NCBI RefSeq assembly: GCF_902374955.1
Contig: NZ_CABKRX010000052.1
Location: 1 to 32,014 of the forward strand
Direction: 5' to 3'
Source: Bacillus massilioanorexius
Lineage (GTDB): Bacteria > Bacillota > Bacilli > Bacillales > DSM-1321
DNA: 32,014 bases
Both the position numbers and the translations under genes were made by a program. Below, piece after piece: positions 24,352-32,014 of the stretch (position 1 is the first letter of the stretch; the number at the start of each line of letters is the position of its first letter). The notes below the pieces were generated by a model. That model worked only from the letters and a program-made list of their open reading frames with translations, did no database searches and had not been told where the DNA came from.

Positions 24352-25218
24352 TTAGGCTAAGGTCTTAATACGCATTAATGCGCCATTAGGCTCTGGTAAC
24401 TCTTGTTCTGTTATCCGATTCATTTTACAGAAATGTTCAAAAAATTGTTGTGCTAGCTCTCGTTCCTTTGGGTCACTTTTCAGCGAAATAATAACAAGTA
24501 AAATTTGAGCCATCCATGAATTATCAAAATAACGGTATTTACCTGTATTCCATGTCACTTTTTCTGGGGATTTTTCATTCACATAATATTCCCAGAAAAG
24601 CAACTGATCCGATTCCTGCTCTGTAAGTTGGAGTCTGTATTTTGAATGAGCAGGAATATATCCATCTTCAGAAAGCTTACCGACAAAACCTTCATTCACC
24701 ATATAGACACCTAAGATACGTCTGTCTTTTTCAGGCATGCTGGAATCTCTTGCTGTTAAAAGAACAGCGCTATTTTGGTACAAGCGGACCGGCTTGTTCG
24801 GCTTCCCTTTGTTATTACCACTTTTTATTACGCCTGAAAAAACCTTCCACTCTGAAAAAGAACTATTCTGTTCTTCTGTGTCACACCAAAAAACCATTTG
24901 TGATTCGGGATGAAGTTTATGATGTTTCATAAGTTTTTCGTGTTCTAAGCGAAGTTCCAGTTTTTTTCGTTGTAGTTTTTTTTCCTCTTCCTTTTTCCAT
25001 TCCTCCTCTTTTTGTTCATTTTCCTTTTTTTGTAGAATTTCTTCGAGTGACTTAGCATCACTTTTATCATGTAGTTTTAGATGCTCGCTAAATACATCAG
25101 GGAAAATAAACTTTTTATTTTCCGATGCGAAATGTATTTCAATCCTAGAATCATTATGCTTAACTATATTACCTATGCCAAAACGCTTGTGTGTAACTTT
25201 CTTATTGATTAGATTCAT
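24352..25218 (-). CDS. Unknown 288-aa protein: SH3-like head, charged coiled coil, novel C-terminal domain
   Basis: Three parts are visible. Residues 1-50 form a small beta barrel of the kind found at the end of UvrD/PcrA helicases and in CarD-like proteins (KVTHKRFGIGNIVKHNDSRIEIHF, then FIFPDVFSEHLKL). Residues 58-102 are a highly charged Lys/Glu coiled coil. Residues 105-288 are a compact domain with VFWCDTEEQNSSF, SGVIKSGNNKGKPNKPVRLYQNSA, GYIPAHSKYRLQLTEQES and a helical end (WMAQILLVIISLKSDPKERELAQQFFEHF). I do not recognise the C-terminal domain. The head suggests nucleic-acid or RNA-polymerase contact, but that is inference. GAGGAGG precedes the start. It is a single gene lying between the intact rlmD and the rlmD fossil. 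Confidence 0.8.
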   Translation of the reverse strand: MNLINKKVTHKRFGIGNIVKHNDSRIEIHFASENKKFIFPDVFSEHLKLHDKSDAKSLEEILQKKENEQKEEEWKKEEEKKLQRKKLELRLEHEKLMKHHKLHPESQMVFWCDTEEQNSSFSEWKVFSGVIKSGNNKGKPNKPVRLYQNSAVLLTARDSSMPEKDRRILGVYMVNEGFVGKLSEDGYIPAHSKYRLQLTEQESDQLLFWEYYVNEKSPEKVTWNTGKYRYFDNSWMAQILLVIISLKSDPKERELAQQFFEHFCKMNRITEQELPEPNGALMRIKTLA

Positions 25219-25461
25219 TATTCAAGTCCTCCTCGCAGAATAAAAACTCGGTTACTAATAAATAGGATATTGATGATTTTATTCAACTAACTTACTTTAA
25301 AGCTTACACAACTGTTTGGATATTTTTCTTCGTTAAAAAAGGATATAAAAAACGTATCCGAATTTCATCTACAAAAAAGCCCAACAGAATTTGAAATACG
25401 ATTAAAAAAAAACAATTGTAAGACTATCATAACATTTTTTGATAATTTTACAAATTAATTA

Positions 25462-25491
25462 TTGACAAAATATTTTATGTTGATGTAAAAT
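25462..25491 (+). promoter_or_regulatory. Orphan SigA-type promoter pointing away from any gene
   Basis: TTGACA (25462-25467, perfect -35) and TAAAAT (25486-25491) with an 18-bp spacer read rightward into about 300 bases without an open frame and then antisense into rlmD. It could drive a small RNA or be a chance match in AT-rich DNA. Confidence 0.4.
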
Positions 25492-25762
25492 AAAATTTTA
25501 TTCTTTTAAACAACTTAAAATAAACACTAAATAAATGTCTCCAAAAAGTCGCGAAACTTTTGGAAAACCTTTAGAAATAACCACCTTATTATCAGTGTTA
25601 AGCATAGGTGCGCTTCATATATAATCAATATATAAACTAGTTCCTTTCCTAGAAAAGAAACGGATGAATTAATCCGTGTGCTAATCACATATGCTGATAT
25701 AAGATTTTTCCAATTAAGTTCCATATAAAAAGTCCCCGAAGGATTTTTAATACAGGAAACAT

Positions 25763-25794
25763 AAAAAAGCAGCGCCCAAAAAGAGGGCAACTGC
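25763..25794 (-). terminator. Terminator of rlmD
   Basis: On the minus strand GCAGTTGCCC pairs with GGGCGCTGC (one bulge) and runs into TTTTTT. It begins 2 bases after the rlmD stop codon. Confidence 0.85.
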
Positions 25795-25795
25795 C

Positions 25796-27175
25796 TTATT
25801 TCAATACAAGTTCTGCGACACACTCCACATGCGAAGTTTGCGGGAACATGTCAACTGGTTGAATATTCTTCACTTTATAAAGTTTACTTAATTCCTGTAC
25901 ATCTTTCGCTAATGTAGAAGGATTACATGATACATAAATGATTTTTTTAGATTTCGCTCGTAAAATCGTAGTTAATAATGATTGATTGCAACCACTTCTT
26001 GGAGGATCAACTATTAAAACGTCTGGTTTCCACCCCTCTTTAATCCAACGAGGTAAGACATTCTCCGCTTTACCTACTTCATATTTCACATTCTTTTTCC
26101 CATGACGAGCTGCGTTTTGCTTCGCATCATCAATGGACTCTTTAATAACATCCATGCCACGTACTTCTTTTGCCTCATCGCTTAACCAAAGACCAATTGT
26201 TCCAACTCCACAATAGGCATCCACAACATTTTCATTTCCTGTTAGAGCAGCCGCTTTTTTCACTTCATCGTATAATTTTACAGTTTGAATTGGATTTAAT
26301 TGAAAAAACGTACGTGCCGACAATTCATATGCTAAATCACCAAGTGTTTCTTTAATAATATTTTCACCAGCTAAATGAATGGATTTTTCTCCAAAAATTA
26401 ACGAAGTATCTTTTTTGTTTACATTTTGAATAATGGACTTTACTTCTGGGTGTTTATCCATAATCATATTTATCAACTGGTTTTTCTTTGGTAATTTTTC
26501 TGAAACTGTGACAATTACTACTTGAACCTCATCTGTAGAAAAACCAGTACGTACAATAATCGTTTTAACTATGCCTGATTTCTTCTTTTCATTATAAATA
26601 GGTACACCTAGTTCCTGTAATGCTTTTTTCACAGTGACTGTTACTTCATTACAAGCTGGATGCTGAACAATACATTCTGGGATATCGATTAAGCGATGAG
26701 AGTTTAATGCATAAAGACCTGCAATAACTTTCCCATCCTTTTCACCTACTTGGAACTGACTCTTATTACGATAATGCCACGGCTTGTCCATACCTATCGT
26801 TTCTTGAATTTTTAAATCATCCATTTTATATGATGTATATCTTTCAAAAGCTTGCTTCACAATATCTTGCTTTTCTTTAAGCTGCTCGGCATAATCTAAG
26901 TGCTGAATTTGACAGCCTCCACATTGATCATATACAGGGCAAGGTGGGTTCACACGATGCTTTGATGCTTTTCGTATCTTTTTAACTTTTGCTTCAGCAA
27001 ATTTAGGATGTACTTTCGTTACTTCAGCGACAACTTCTTCTCCTGGAAGAGCCCACGGGATAAATACTACACCCCTTTTAAAATAACCAACACCTTCGCC
27101 ATTTATCCCTAGTCTTTTTATTGTTAATGGAAATGTTTGTCCAAGACTTAACGTCATTTCTTGTTGTTTTTTCAT
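25796..27175 (-). CDS. rlmD: 23S rRNA (uracil-C5)-methyltransferase, RlmD/RlmCD type
   Basis: A 459-aa SAM-dependent enzyme that methylates C5 of uridines in 23S rRNA. Residues 8-66 are a TRAM RNA-binding domain. C79, C85 and C88 (CPVYDQCGGCQ) are iron-sulfur ligands of the RumA type. The methyltransferase core carries DAYCGVGTIGLWLS (SAM binding), LIVDPPRSGCNQ and the catalytic cysteine in IYVSCNPSTLAKD; TSHVECVAELVLK is the conserved end. By neighbourhood it matches YfjO of B. subtilis, a paralogue of RlmCD (YefA), so the exact uridine target (1939 and/or 747) is uncertain. Its start overlaps the upstream glycosylase gene by 4 bases (ATGA). A terminator follows immediately. Confidence 0.93.
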   Translation of the reverse strand: MKKQQEMTLSLGQTFPLTIKRLGINGEGVGYFKRGVVFIPWALPGEEVVAEVTKVHPKFAEAKVKKIRKASKHRVNPPCPVYDQCGGCQIQHLDYAEQLKEKQDIVKQAFERYTSYKMDDLKIQETIGMDKPWHYRNKSQFQVGEKDGKVIAGLYALNSHRLIDIPECIVQHPACNEVTVTVKKALQELGVPIYNEKKKSGIVKTIIVRTGFSTDEVQVVIVTVSEKLPKKNQLINMIMDKHPEVKSIIQNVNKKDTSLIFGEKSIHLAGENIIKETLGDLAYELSARTFFQLNPIQTVKLYDEVKKAAALTGNENVVDAYCGVGTIGLWLSDEAKEVRGMDVIKESIDDAKQNAARHGKKNVKYEVGKAENVLPRWIKEGWKPDVLIVDPPRSGCNQSLLTTILRAKSKKIIYVSCNPSTLAKDVQELSKLYKVKNIQPVDMFPQTSHVECVAELVLK

Positions 27176-28056
27176 TTATTTTCACTCCGTTTTTCTGTGC
27201 TACGCCATAAATATAAGGAAGCATAGCTTAAATAAGGCTCCCATTGTTTACTATATGACAGCATTTGATCGATAGTAGGTTTTTCGGGTAAATGTAATAT
27301 ATTTTTAATAGCATTTTGAATTCCAATATCCGCTTTTGGGAAAATATTAGTACGACCTAATGCGAACAATAGAAAACTTTCAGCTGTCCATTTCCCTATT
27401 CCTCTTACCCTCGTTAAGATTTCAATTACTTCTTCATCGTTTACATTCAGTAAGCCTTCTAAATCTAAATTTCCTTGTACAATCTCATTAGCAAGACCAA
27501 TTACATATTCAGCTTTTCTTCCACTAAACTGCAATTCTTTTAATTCTTCAACTGTTAATTTTGCTACTTTTTCTGGCTTGGGATAGAACCAAACTCCATC
27601 TATTTTTTCACCATAGGTTTGCACAAATCTAGTTGTTAGCACATAAGCAAATTTCAAGTTTAACTGTTGATGAATAATGGACTTAGTTAAGCTACCAAAG
27701 TAGTCAAAATCTAATACAATCGCTGTTCCACGATGAATCTCAAACAGACTTTTCAATGTGGTATCTTTAAAATGCTGCTCTATATTCGCTAATGGTATAT
27801 GCCAATGAAATATTCTACTTATTCTCTGCATCACCTTATCTTTTGTTTGTTGAGCTGGACCACTTATTTCAAAAGCTGGCTGATTGATTGTTCCGATCGC
27901 TGTAATTGTAATTATTTCTGGATTTCCATCTATATATAAGGGAACTTTTATAGTTCTTTCATCCATATTTATTGTTTGCAATGGATCTAGAGATAATCGA
28001 TCTAATACCGCTTCAAAATGATAGGGTGCAGAAACGTTTTTTATTTCCTTCCACAT
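27172..28056 (-). CDS. DNA-3-methyladenine glycosylase family protein (AlkA-like, HhH-GPD)
   Basis: A 294-aa base-excision-repair glycosylase that removes alkylated purines. The N-terminal part (about 1-105) is the AlkA-type beta domain. The HhH-GPD core follows, with SIIHQQLNLKFA, the helix-hairpin-helix VRGIGKWTAESFLLFALG (about 217-234) and the catalytic aspartate D243 in FPKADIGIQ. It corresponds by position and type to YfjP of B. subtilis, next to the rRNA methyltransferase gene. It is the first gene of a two-gene leftward operon with rlmD, coupled by a 4-base overlap. No Ada-type or stress operator is recognisable in the 245 bases upstream. Confidence 0.92.
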   Translation of the reverse strand: MWKEIKNVSAPYHFEAVLDRLSLDPLQTINMDERTIKVPLYIDGNPEIITITAIGTINQPAFEISGPAQQTKDKVMQRISRIFHWHIPLANIEQHFKDTTLKSLFEIHRGTAIVLDFDYFGSLTKSIIHQQLNLKFAYVLTTRFVQTYGEKIDGVWFYPKPEKVAKLTVEELKELQFSGRKAEYVIGLANEIVQGNLDLEGLLNVNDEEVIEILTRVRGIGKWTAESFLLFALGRTNIFPKADIGIQNAIKNILHLPEKPTIDQMLSYSKQWEPYLSYASLYLWRSTEKRSENK

Positions 28057-28301
28057 ATAGATGTACTCCTTCCAATCTTTTACGTATTATAACACTTTTA
28101 TAAGAGTTATTTTACTAAGAAATGAAAATACATAGTGATCTCCAAAAGGATTATAGTGATGTATTTTTTAAAATTTTATAAAAAATTACTATTAAATTCA
28201 CAATTCCCTTTTTCCTCTTTTTTATACTTAACAATAGGAAGTCATACACTTCACAAGTTAGTCGATGCAACTATCTAAATAACAGAAATGAGGAATGAAC
28301 A

Positions 28302-28931
28302 ATGGAAAATATTGTAGTAAGCTATTTCAACATTGAGAGTGAAGCTTATCAAGCCTTATCTGATTTAAAAAAACTAAGTACTTTTGATGAAAAAATTACT
28401 TTTTCACAAGTAGCGATATTAAAAAAAGTAGATGGACAAATATTGTTTAAAGATGGATTTGATACGGGAAAACAAACCATCGATGACACTTGGAAAGGTG
28501 GTTTAATCGGTGGATTAGTCGGTATTCTTGGTGGTCCAGTAGGCGTTTTATTAGGATTAGGTCTGGGTTCCGTTATAGGGGCTGCCATTGATTCTACGGA
28601 CGTAGAGGAAGAAGATAGCCTACTAGCATCCGTTACATCTCGATTAAAAGATGGTGATGTTGTTATTATGGCAGTTGTTCAGGAAGAGACAGAAGCTTCT
28701 TATGATCGAACAATCGAGCCTTATGACGCCGTAACTGTTCGCTATGATGCTAGCTTTATTCAAGAAGAAGTTGAACATGCTAACGAACTACAAAAAGAGC
28801 TTGAAAGACAGACAAAAGAGAAAATAAAAGAAAAGCGCACAGAATCAAGACAAGCAAAAGTCGCTGAATATAAAGCCAAAATTAAAAATGAGTTTTTAGA
28901 AATAAAACAAAAAATGGGACAAAAAAAATAA
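28302..28931 (+). CDS. DUF1269-like glycine-zipper protein with basic coiled-coil tail
   Basis: A 209-aa protein. Residues 1-55 form a small alpha/beta domain (MENIVVSYFNIESEAYQALSDL). A glycine-rich hydrophobic segment follows (about 66-96: GGLIGGLVGILGGPVGVLLG), a glycine zipper likely to insert in a membrane. Then come a short acidic stretch (DVEEEDSLL), a second alpha/beta part (LKDGDVVIMAVVQEE) and a long basic/charged helix (about 150-209). This matches the DUF1269 family, often annotated as stress-related membrane proteins of unknown mechanism. The start has a GAGGAATG-like site. It converges with pdaA and shares a strong bidirectional terminator. Confidence 0.85.
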   Translation: MENIVVSYFNIESEAYQALSDLKKLSTFDEKITFSQVAILKKVDGQILFKDGFDTGKQTIDDTWKGGLIGGLVGILGGPVGVLLGLGLGSVIGAAIDSTDVEEEDSLLASVTSRLKDGDVVIMAVVQEETEASYDRTIEPYDAVTVRYDASFIQEEVEHANELQKELERQTKEKIKEKRTESRQAKVAEYKAKIKNEFLEIKQKMGQKK

Positions 28932-28975
28932 AGCAAAGAAAAAAAGGAGGCTGGTGCTTCCTTTTTTCTTTGCTT
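28931..28975. terminator. Bidirectional terminator between the DUF1269-like gene and pdaA
   Basis: AAGCAAAGAAAAAAAGGA pairs with TCCTTTTTTCTTTGCTT (one bulge) around a GC-containing loop. Its first base is the last base of the DUF1269-like stop codon, and it ends 6 bases before the pdaA stop. Confidence 0.85.
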
Positions 28976-28980
28976 AGCTA

Positions 28981-29775
28981 TTACATTCCTAAATTGTTCA
29001 TCTCTCTTTTCATAATTAGATCATCTATACTTTTAAATACATAACCTTGCTTTTTCAAATCCACAATCACTCGATCTAGTGCATCCGCATTATCTTTTGA
29101 AATTGTATGAATGAGCATGATAGCTCCCGGATGTACTTGTCTCATGATATTATCATACGCATAACCGGGTCCCTTTTGTGCTTTCACATCCCAATCCTTA
29201 TACGCTAATGACCAAAAAATATGTACATAACCGGCTTTATTTGCTATTTCAATCGTTCTTTCACTAAAAATCCCTCGAGGAGGTCTCAAGTACTGCATCC
29301 CTGTTTGACCAGTTAATTCTTCAGTCTTTTTTCGAACAGAATTTAATTCGTCAACAATTTTATCCTTAGATAATGTGGTTAAATCAGGATGGTGCCAAGA
29401 ATGATTTCCAATAAGATGTCCTTCTTTTACCATTCTTTTAGCAAGTTCAGGTGCTGATTCTAAATAATGACCCGTAACAAAAAAGATTCCTGGTACTTTA
29501 TGTTTTTTTAACACATCTAAAAATTGTCCTGTATACCCATTTTCATAGCCGTTATCAAAGGTTATATACAAAACTTTTTCGTTGGTCTCATCCTTATATA
29601 CGGCACCATGATTATTAACAATAGCATTTAACTCTGCACCAGCATCAGCAGGAACACCATTTTTACTTTTGACGAACCCCCATCCATAAGGCTTATTTGA
29701 GAGTTCAGCCGAAGTAATATTTACGAAAGAAAAACTGATAATAATTGAAAGTAATATCACGCATGCTTTTTTCAT
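28981..29775 (-). CDS. pdaA: Polysaccharide deacetylase PdaA (spore-cortex muramic-delta-lactam synthesis)
   Basis: A 264-aa exported enzyme. A signal peptide (residues 1-23, KKACVILLSIIISFSFVNITSA) is followed by a region with SNKPYGWGFVKSKNG, typical of PdaA. The NodB deacetylase domain follows: TFDNGYENGYT (72-82; D and N of the metal site), GNHSWHHPD (metal histidines), YLRPPRGIFSE, and the closing IMLIHTISKDN. PdaA removes the N-acetyl group of muramic acid so that the spore cortex can form muramic-delta-lactam, needed for germination. The D-N rather than D-D in motif 1 is normal for PdaA. The AGGAG site fits the start. A SigG promoter would be expected, but I could not identify a convincing one. 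Confidence 0.93.
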   Translation of the reverse strand: MKKACVILLSIIISFSFVNITSAELSNKPYGWGFVKSKNGVPADAGAELNAIVNNHGAVYKDETNEKVLYITFDNGYENGYTGQFLDVLKKHKVPGIFFVTGHYLESAPELAKRMVKEGHLIGNHSWHHPDLTTLSKDKIVDELNSVRKKTEELTGQTGMQYLRPPRGIFSERTIEIANKAGYVHIFWSLAYKDWDVKAQKGPGYAYDNIMRQVHPGAIMLIHTISKDNADALDRVIVDLKKQGYVFKSIDDLIMKREMNNLGM

Positions 29776-29834
29776 AATTTACAATCCTTTCTCCTAACAG
29801 TCATATGATTATTATTTGAAAAGAATAGAAAATC

Positions 29835-30062
29835 ATGAGTACAATTCAATGTATTTTATTTTTAACTGTGGCATTTTCCTTTATCCATCTAACTCTCTCC
29901 ATTTTTTCAAAAAAGAAATTAGATAAAAACCAACAAAATAATCTGATGTCTAGACACAAAAAAGAGGGTGTCCCCAAAAACATGATTTGGTTGGGTACCC
30001 TCTTCCTTTGTATCCTTTATTTATATTTTTCATTTTATAATATAGGAGCAAAAATATTGTAA
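29835..30062 (+). CDS. Possible small membrane protein, 75 aa
   Basis: The frame encodes two hydrophobic helices (about 5-24, CILFLTVAFSFIHLTLSIF, and 50-69, MIWLGTLFLCILYLYFSF) joined by a basic loop (KKKLDKNQQNN, SRHKKEG). This is a plausible hairpin membrane protein lying divergent from pdaA. Against it: there is no good ribosome binding site before the ATG, and a strong minus-strand terminator-like hairpin (29962-30004) lies inside the frame. A short gene (yfjT) neighbours pdaA in B. subtilis, but I cannot confirm that this is its counterpart. Confidence 0.4.
   Translation: MSTIQCILFLTVAFSFIHLTLSIFSKKKLDKNQQNNLMSRHKKEGVPKNMIWLGTLFLCILYLYFSFYNIGAKIL
29962..30004 (-). terminator. Hairpin inside the 75-aa frame, minus-strand terminator-like
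   Basis: AAGAGGGT (29962-29969) pairs with ACCCTCTT (29997-30004), with extra inner pairing CCCCAA/TTGG. Read on the minus strand it is followed by TTTTTT. It would stop leftward transcripts that escape the fumarase terminator before they reach pdaA. Confidence 0.5.
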
Positions 30063-30117
30063 ATCACCCTAATAAAGCGCGCAAAAAAACAAAACATATA
30101 AAAAAAGTTAGATAAAG

Positions 30118-30172
30118 CGAAGAGGCCACTCAAAAGTGAGTTTTTATCATTTTTGAGAACGGCCCCTTTCAT
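30118..30172 (-). terminator. Terminator of the fumarase gene
   Basis: On the minus strand GGGGCC...CTCAAAA pairs with TTTTGAG.GGCCTC around a long AT loop. A smaller inner hairpin ACTCA-AAAG-TGAGT with T-run is readable on the plus strand. It starts 26 bases beyond the stop codon. Confidence 0.65.
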
Positions 30173-30197
30173 TTATTTATGAACTATTACTAATCTA

Positions 30198-31733
30198 TTA
30201 AAATACTCGCTCTGCAAATTCTGTTAGTTTTTCTAATGATGATTTGTCAACATCCTTATGAAGACTATTTCCATGAGAATCCATTGTAACAACCGCTTTG
30301 AAGTCTTTTACCTTTAAATGCCACATAGCTTCTGGGATACCAAATTGCATTAGATCTACACCTTCAACAGACTTAATGCAGTCCGCATAGTATTGTGCAG
30401 CTCCACCGATTGCATTTAAATATACTCCACCGTGTTCTTCTAGGGCTGCTAATGTTTTTGCACCCATACCACCTTTACCCATTACAGCACGAATACCAAA
30501 TTTTTTCATGATATCTCCTTGATAAGGTTCTTCACGAATACTTGTCGTTGGACCTGCTGCTTTTACATGCCATGTTCCTTCTTCATCTTTAAGCATTACT
30601 GGACCACAATGGTAAATAATTTGACCATTTAAATCGATTGGTGCATCATGATCTGATAAATATTTATGAATCGCGTCACGGCCTGTATACATCATTCCAC
30701 TAATCTTAACAACATCTCCAACTTTTAAAGATCGGATTTTTTCTTCTGTAATAGGAGCTTCTAAAACGATTTCAGCAGATTCTTTTGGAGCGTCTGCACG
30801 ATCTTCTTCAGTAACAAGATTAATTTTTTCTCCTTCTTGATATAACCACTCTTTAATTTCACCAGTAGTTGCATCAATATTCATTCCTAAACGACGGAAT
30901 GCCCAACAGTTATAAGCAACGGACACAAAGAAGCTTGCTGGAATACGATGCATCACACCTATTTTACAGCCTAATAGTGAGGTTTCTCCTCCAAAGCCCA
31001 TTGTACCAATTCCTAACTCATTCGCATGCTCCATTACATATTCTTCTAATTTACGAAGATCTTCGTTTGGATTTACATCGTCTGCACTTCTGAATAATTG
31101 AGCTTTCGCTAAATCATATCCTGATGAACGATCTCCACCAATCCCTACTCCGATAAATCCAGCGCTACATCCTTGTCCTTGCGCCTGATATACAGAATGC
31201 ATAATACATTTGCGAATACCGTCTAAATCACGACCTGCGCGTCCAAGACCTTCTAATTCACATGGTAAACTATACTGAATATTTTTATTCTCACATCCGC
31301 CGCCCTTTAAGATAAGACGAGCATCGATATAATCCTTTTCCCATTGTTCAAACTTAATAACCGGTACACCTATTCCTAAGTTGTTTCCACTGTTTTCTCC
31401 CGTTAAAGAATCAACTGAGTTTGGACGCATTTTACCGTCCTTTGTAGCTTGTACCATTGCATCATAAATAGCTTGTTTTAATTCAAGTTGATTTACGCCA
31501 ATTGGAGTTTTTATTTTAAAAGTCGGTAGTCCTGTATCCTGACATATTGGTGATACATTTTCATCGGCCATATTGATATTTTCCGCAATTGTAGCTAGAC
31601 TCATTGCTGAGCGTGTACCAGCAATTTCTTTTTTCTTTGCTTGTTGTAAAGCACGTCTAACATCCTTTGGCAAGTTTGTTGAAGTTTCCACAATTAGCTG
31701 ATACATGCTTTGTTGAAATGTTTCGGTATTCAT
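30198..31733 (-). CDS. fumA: Class I (iron-sulfur) fumarate hydratase, fused alpha-beta form
   Basis: A 511-aa enzyme of the citric-acid cycle that interconverts fumarate and L-malate (EC 4.2.1.2). The N-terminal part (about 1-290) is the Fe-hydro-lyase alpha domain: SPICQDTGLP (C64), GQGCSAGFIGVGIGGDRSS (C189) and VAYNCWAFRR (C276), the likely [4Fe-4S] ligands by spacing and context. The C-terminal part (about 325-505) is the beta domain (GDVVKISGMMYTGRDAIHKYL, HCGPVM, GKGGMGAKTLAALEEHGGVYLNAIGGAAQYYA). Class I fumarases are oxygen-sensitive and iron-dependent, unlike the class II FumC of many bacilli. The start follows AAGGGGGA. It is monocistronic; a TATAAT -10 sits about 75 bases upstream (minus strand, near 31810). 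Confidence 0.95.
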   Translation of the reverse strand: MNTETFQQSMYQLIVETSTNLPKDVRRALQQAKKKEIAGTRSAMSLATIAENINMADENVSPICQDTGLPTFKIKTPIGVNQLELKQAIYDAMVQATKDGKMRPNSVDSLTGENSGNNLGIGVPVIKFEQWEKDYIDARLILKGGGCENKNIQYSLPCELEGLGRAGRDLDGIRKCIMHSVYQAQGQGCSAGFIGVGIGGDRSSGYDLAKAQLFRSADDVNPNEDLRKLEEYVMEHANELGIGTMGFGGETSLLGCKIGVMHRIPASFFVSVAYNCWAFRRLGMNIDATTGEIKEWLYQEGEKINLVTEEDRADAPKESAEIVLEAPITEEKIRSLKVGDVVKISGMMYTGRDAIHKYLSDHDAPIDLNGQIIYHCGPVMLKDEEGTWHVKAAGPTTSIREEPYQGDIMKKFGIRAVMGKGGMGAKTLAALEEHGGVYLNAIGGAAQYYADCIKSVEGVDLMQFGIPEAMWHLKVKDFKAVVTMDSHGNSLHKDVDKSSLEKLTEFAERVF

Positions 31734-31859
31734 GTATAGTTCCCCCTTATGATACTATGCTTTCACCTTATTAATAGAAAGTTGACACTTTTCACTAAAT
31801 TTTATTATACGCTCCAATACTAATTTGGAAAAGCAATATGAAGAGAAAGTTCATTTCTT

Positions 31860-31985
31860 AAGAAAAGCGCAAGCACCTCGTTCAGTCCCGACCAACATTA
31901 GATAAACAGACTAGATGTTCTTTAACCTTCTGGACGGATTGGCTTATTACCTCGAGGAGTTATATGCTGAAGCTAGACATTGTTA
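31860..31985 (+). repeat. Dispersed Bacillaceae stem-loop repeat at the right edge
   Basis: It begins AAGAAAAGCGCAAGCACCTCG...CAGTCCCGACC and ends ...ACCTCGAGGAG...TGCTGAAGCTAGACATTGTT. The left part (GCGCAAGC.CCTCG) can pair with the right part (CGAGG..GCTGAAGCT), giving one long hairpin. I recognise this layout (GCGCAAGCGCC...CCTCGAGGGGCTAGGCGCTGGAGCTAGAC) as a family present in many copies in Bacillus-type genomes. It is non-coding and carries no transposase. It lies upstream of the fumarase promoter. Confidence 0.7.
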
Positions 31986-32014
31986 CAGGTTCCTTTCTAA
32001 TTACGTAAAGAGGC

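Larger units (their letters stand above)
25219..25795. other. 577-bp gene-free region with an orphan promoter
   Basis: No convincing reading frame exists on either strand. It holds a rightward consensus-like promoter (25462-25491), an imperfect dyad TCCAAAAAGT/ACTTTTGGA (about 25542-25564), the small dyad GGATA/TATCC near 25339-25360, and the rlmD terminator at the right end. Confidence 0.45.

Noticed and set aside
25527..25823. 98-aa minus-strand frame beyond rlmD
   Set aside because: It crosses the rlmD terminator and the rlmD C-terminus out of frame; no recognisable domain and poor start signal.
1..32014. CRISPR arrays, tRNA or rRNA genes, prophage or plasmid functions
   Set aside because: No regularly spaced repeats, no tRNA-like cloverleaf with CCA-type ends, and no integrase, transposase, capsid or replication genes were seen.

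Overview
The window is low-GC, densely coded DNA that looks like a spore-forming member of the Bacillaceae (Bacillus in the broad sense). Evidence: a PdaA-type spore-cortex deacetylase, a Des/DesK/DesR cold-lipid system, AGGAGG-type ribosome binding sites, SigA- and SigL(sigma-54)-type promoters, the alkA-like/rlmD/pdaA neighbourhood known from Bacillus, and dispersed non-coding repeats of kinds I recognise from Bacillaceae. I see no rRNA, tRNA, CRISPR array, intact insertion sequence or phage.

Layout. 0-3.1 kb: an operon of unknown function (MMPL exporter, DUF2089, SHOCT-like protein, 95-aa protein) opposite a TetR regulator; one deletion fuses the front half of the MMPL gene to the back of the DUF2089 gene. 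3.2-6 kb: a PH/GRAM-like gene, a LacI-type regulator with a palindromic operator inside its own promoter, a broken HAD hydrolase, and a decayed GGDEF fragment. 6-9.1 kb: desR-desK-des with a DesR-like operator ahead of des, then a Cache-domain chemoreceptor (9.2-10.9 kb). 11.2-16.9 kb: an amide-utilisation locus. A regulator joining an AmiC-like amide-binding domain to a sigma-54 activator (AAA+ and Fis-type HTH) faces amiE-amiB-amiS across a region holding a good -24/-12 promoter and a candidate upstream activator site. The regulator and amiB each carry a single-base frameshift. 17.3-20.5 kb: a HAD phosphatase between two copies of a non-coding repeat, an AI-2E family permease, and a GyrI-like ligand-binding protein. 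21-23.8 kb: a compact operon DUF969-DUF979-pcp-GGCT, all plausibly centred on 5-oxoproline (pyroglutamate), with GC content that looks higher than its flanks. 24.2-28.1 kb: an SH3-like/coiled-coil unknown, rlmD and an AlkA-like glycosylase, plus a fossil 3' end of a second rlmD-type gene. 28.3-31.7 kb: a DUF1269 glycine-zipper protein, pdaA and a fused class I fumarase, then a dispersed stem-loop repeat at the right edge.

The most interesting system is the amide locus. In the Pseudomonas ami operon, AmiC senses amides and AmiR acts by antitermination. Here the sensor is built directly into a sigma-54 enhancer-binding protein, so amide binding would drive promoter opening. The second is the 5-oxoproline operon with its two-part membrane protein of unassigned function.

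Caveat. Three of the broken genes (GGDEF, ami regulator, amiB) are each repaired by adding or removing one base in a short A/T run. They may therefore be sequencing errors or phase variants rather than true decay. The HAD gene at 3.2-3.9 kb (stop, frameshift and 21-bp duplication) and the MMPL/DUF2089 junction look like genuine lesions.
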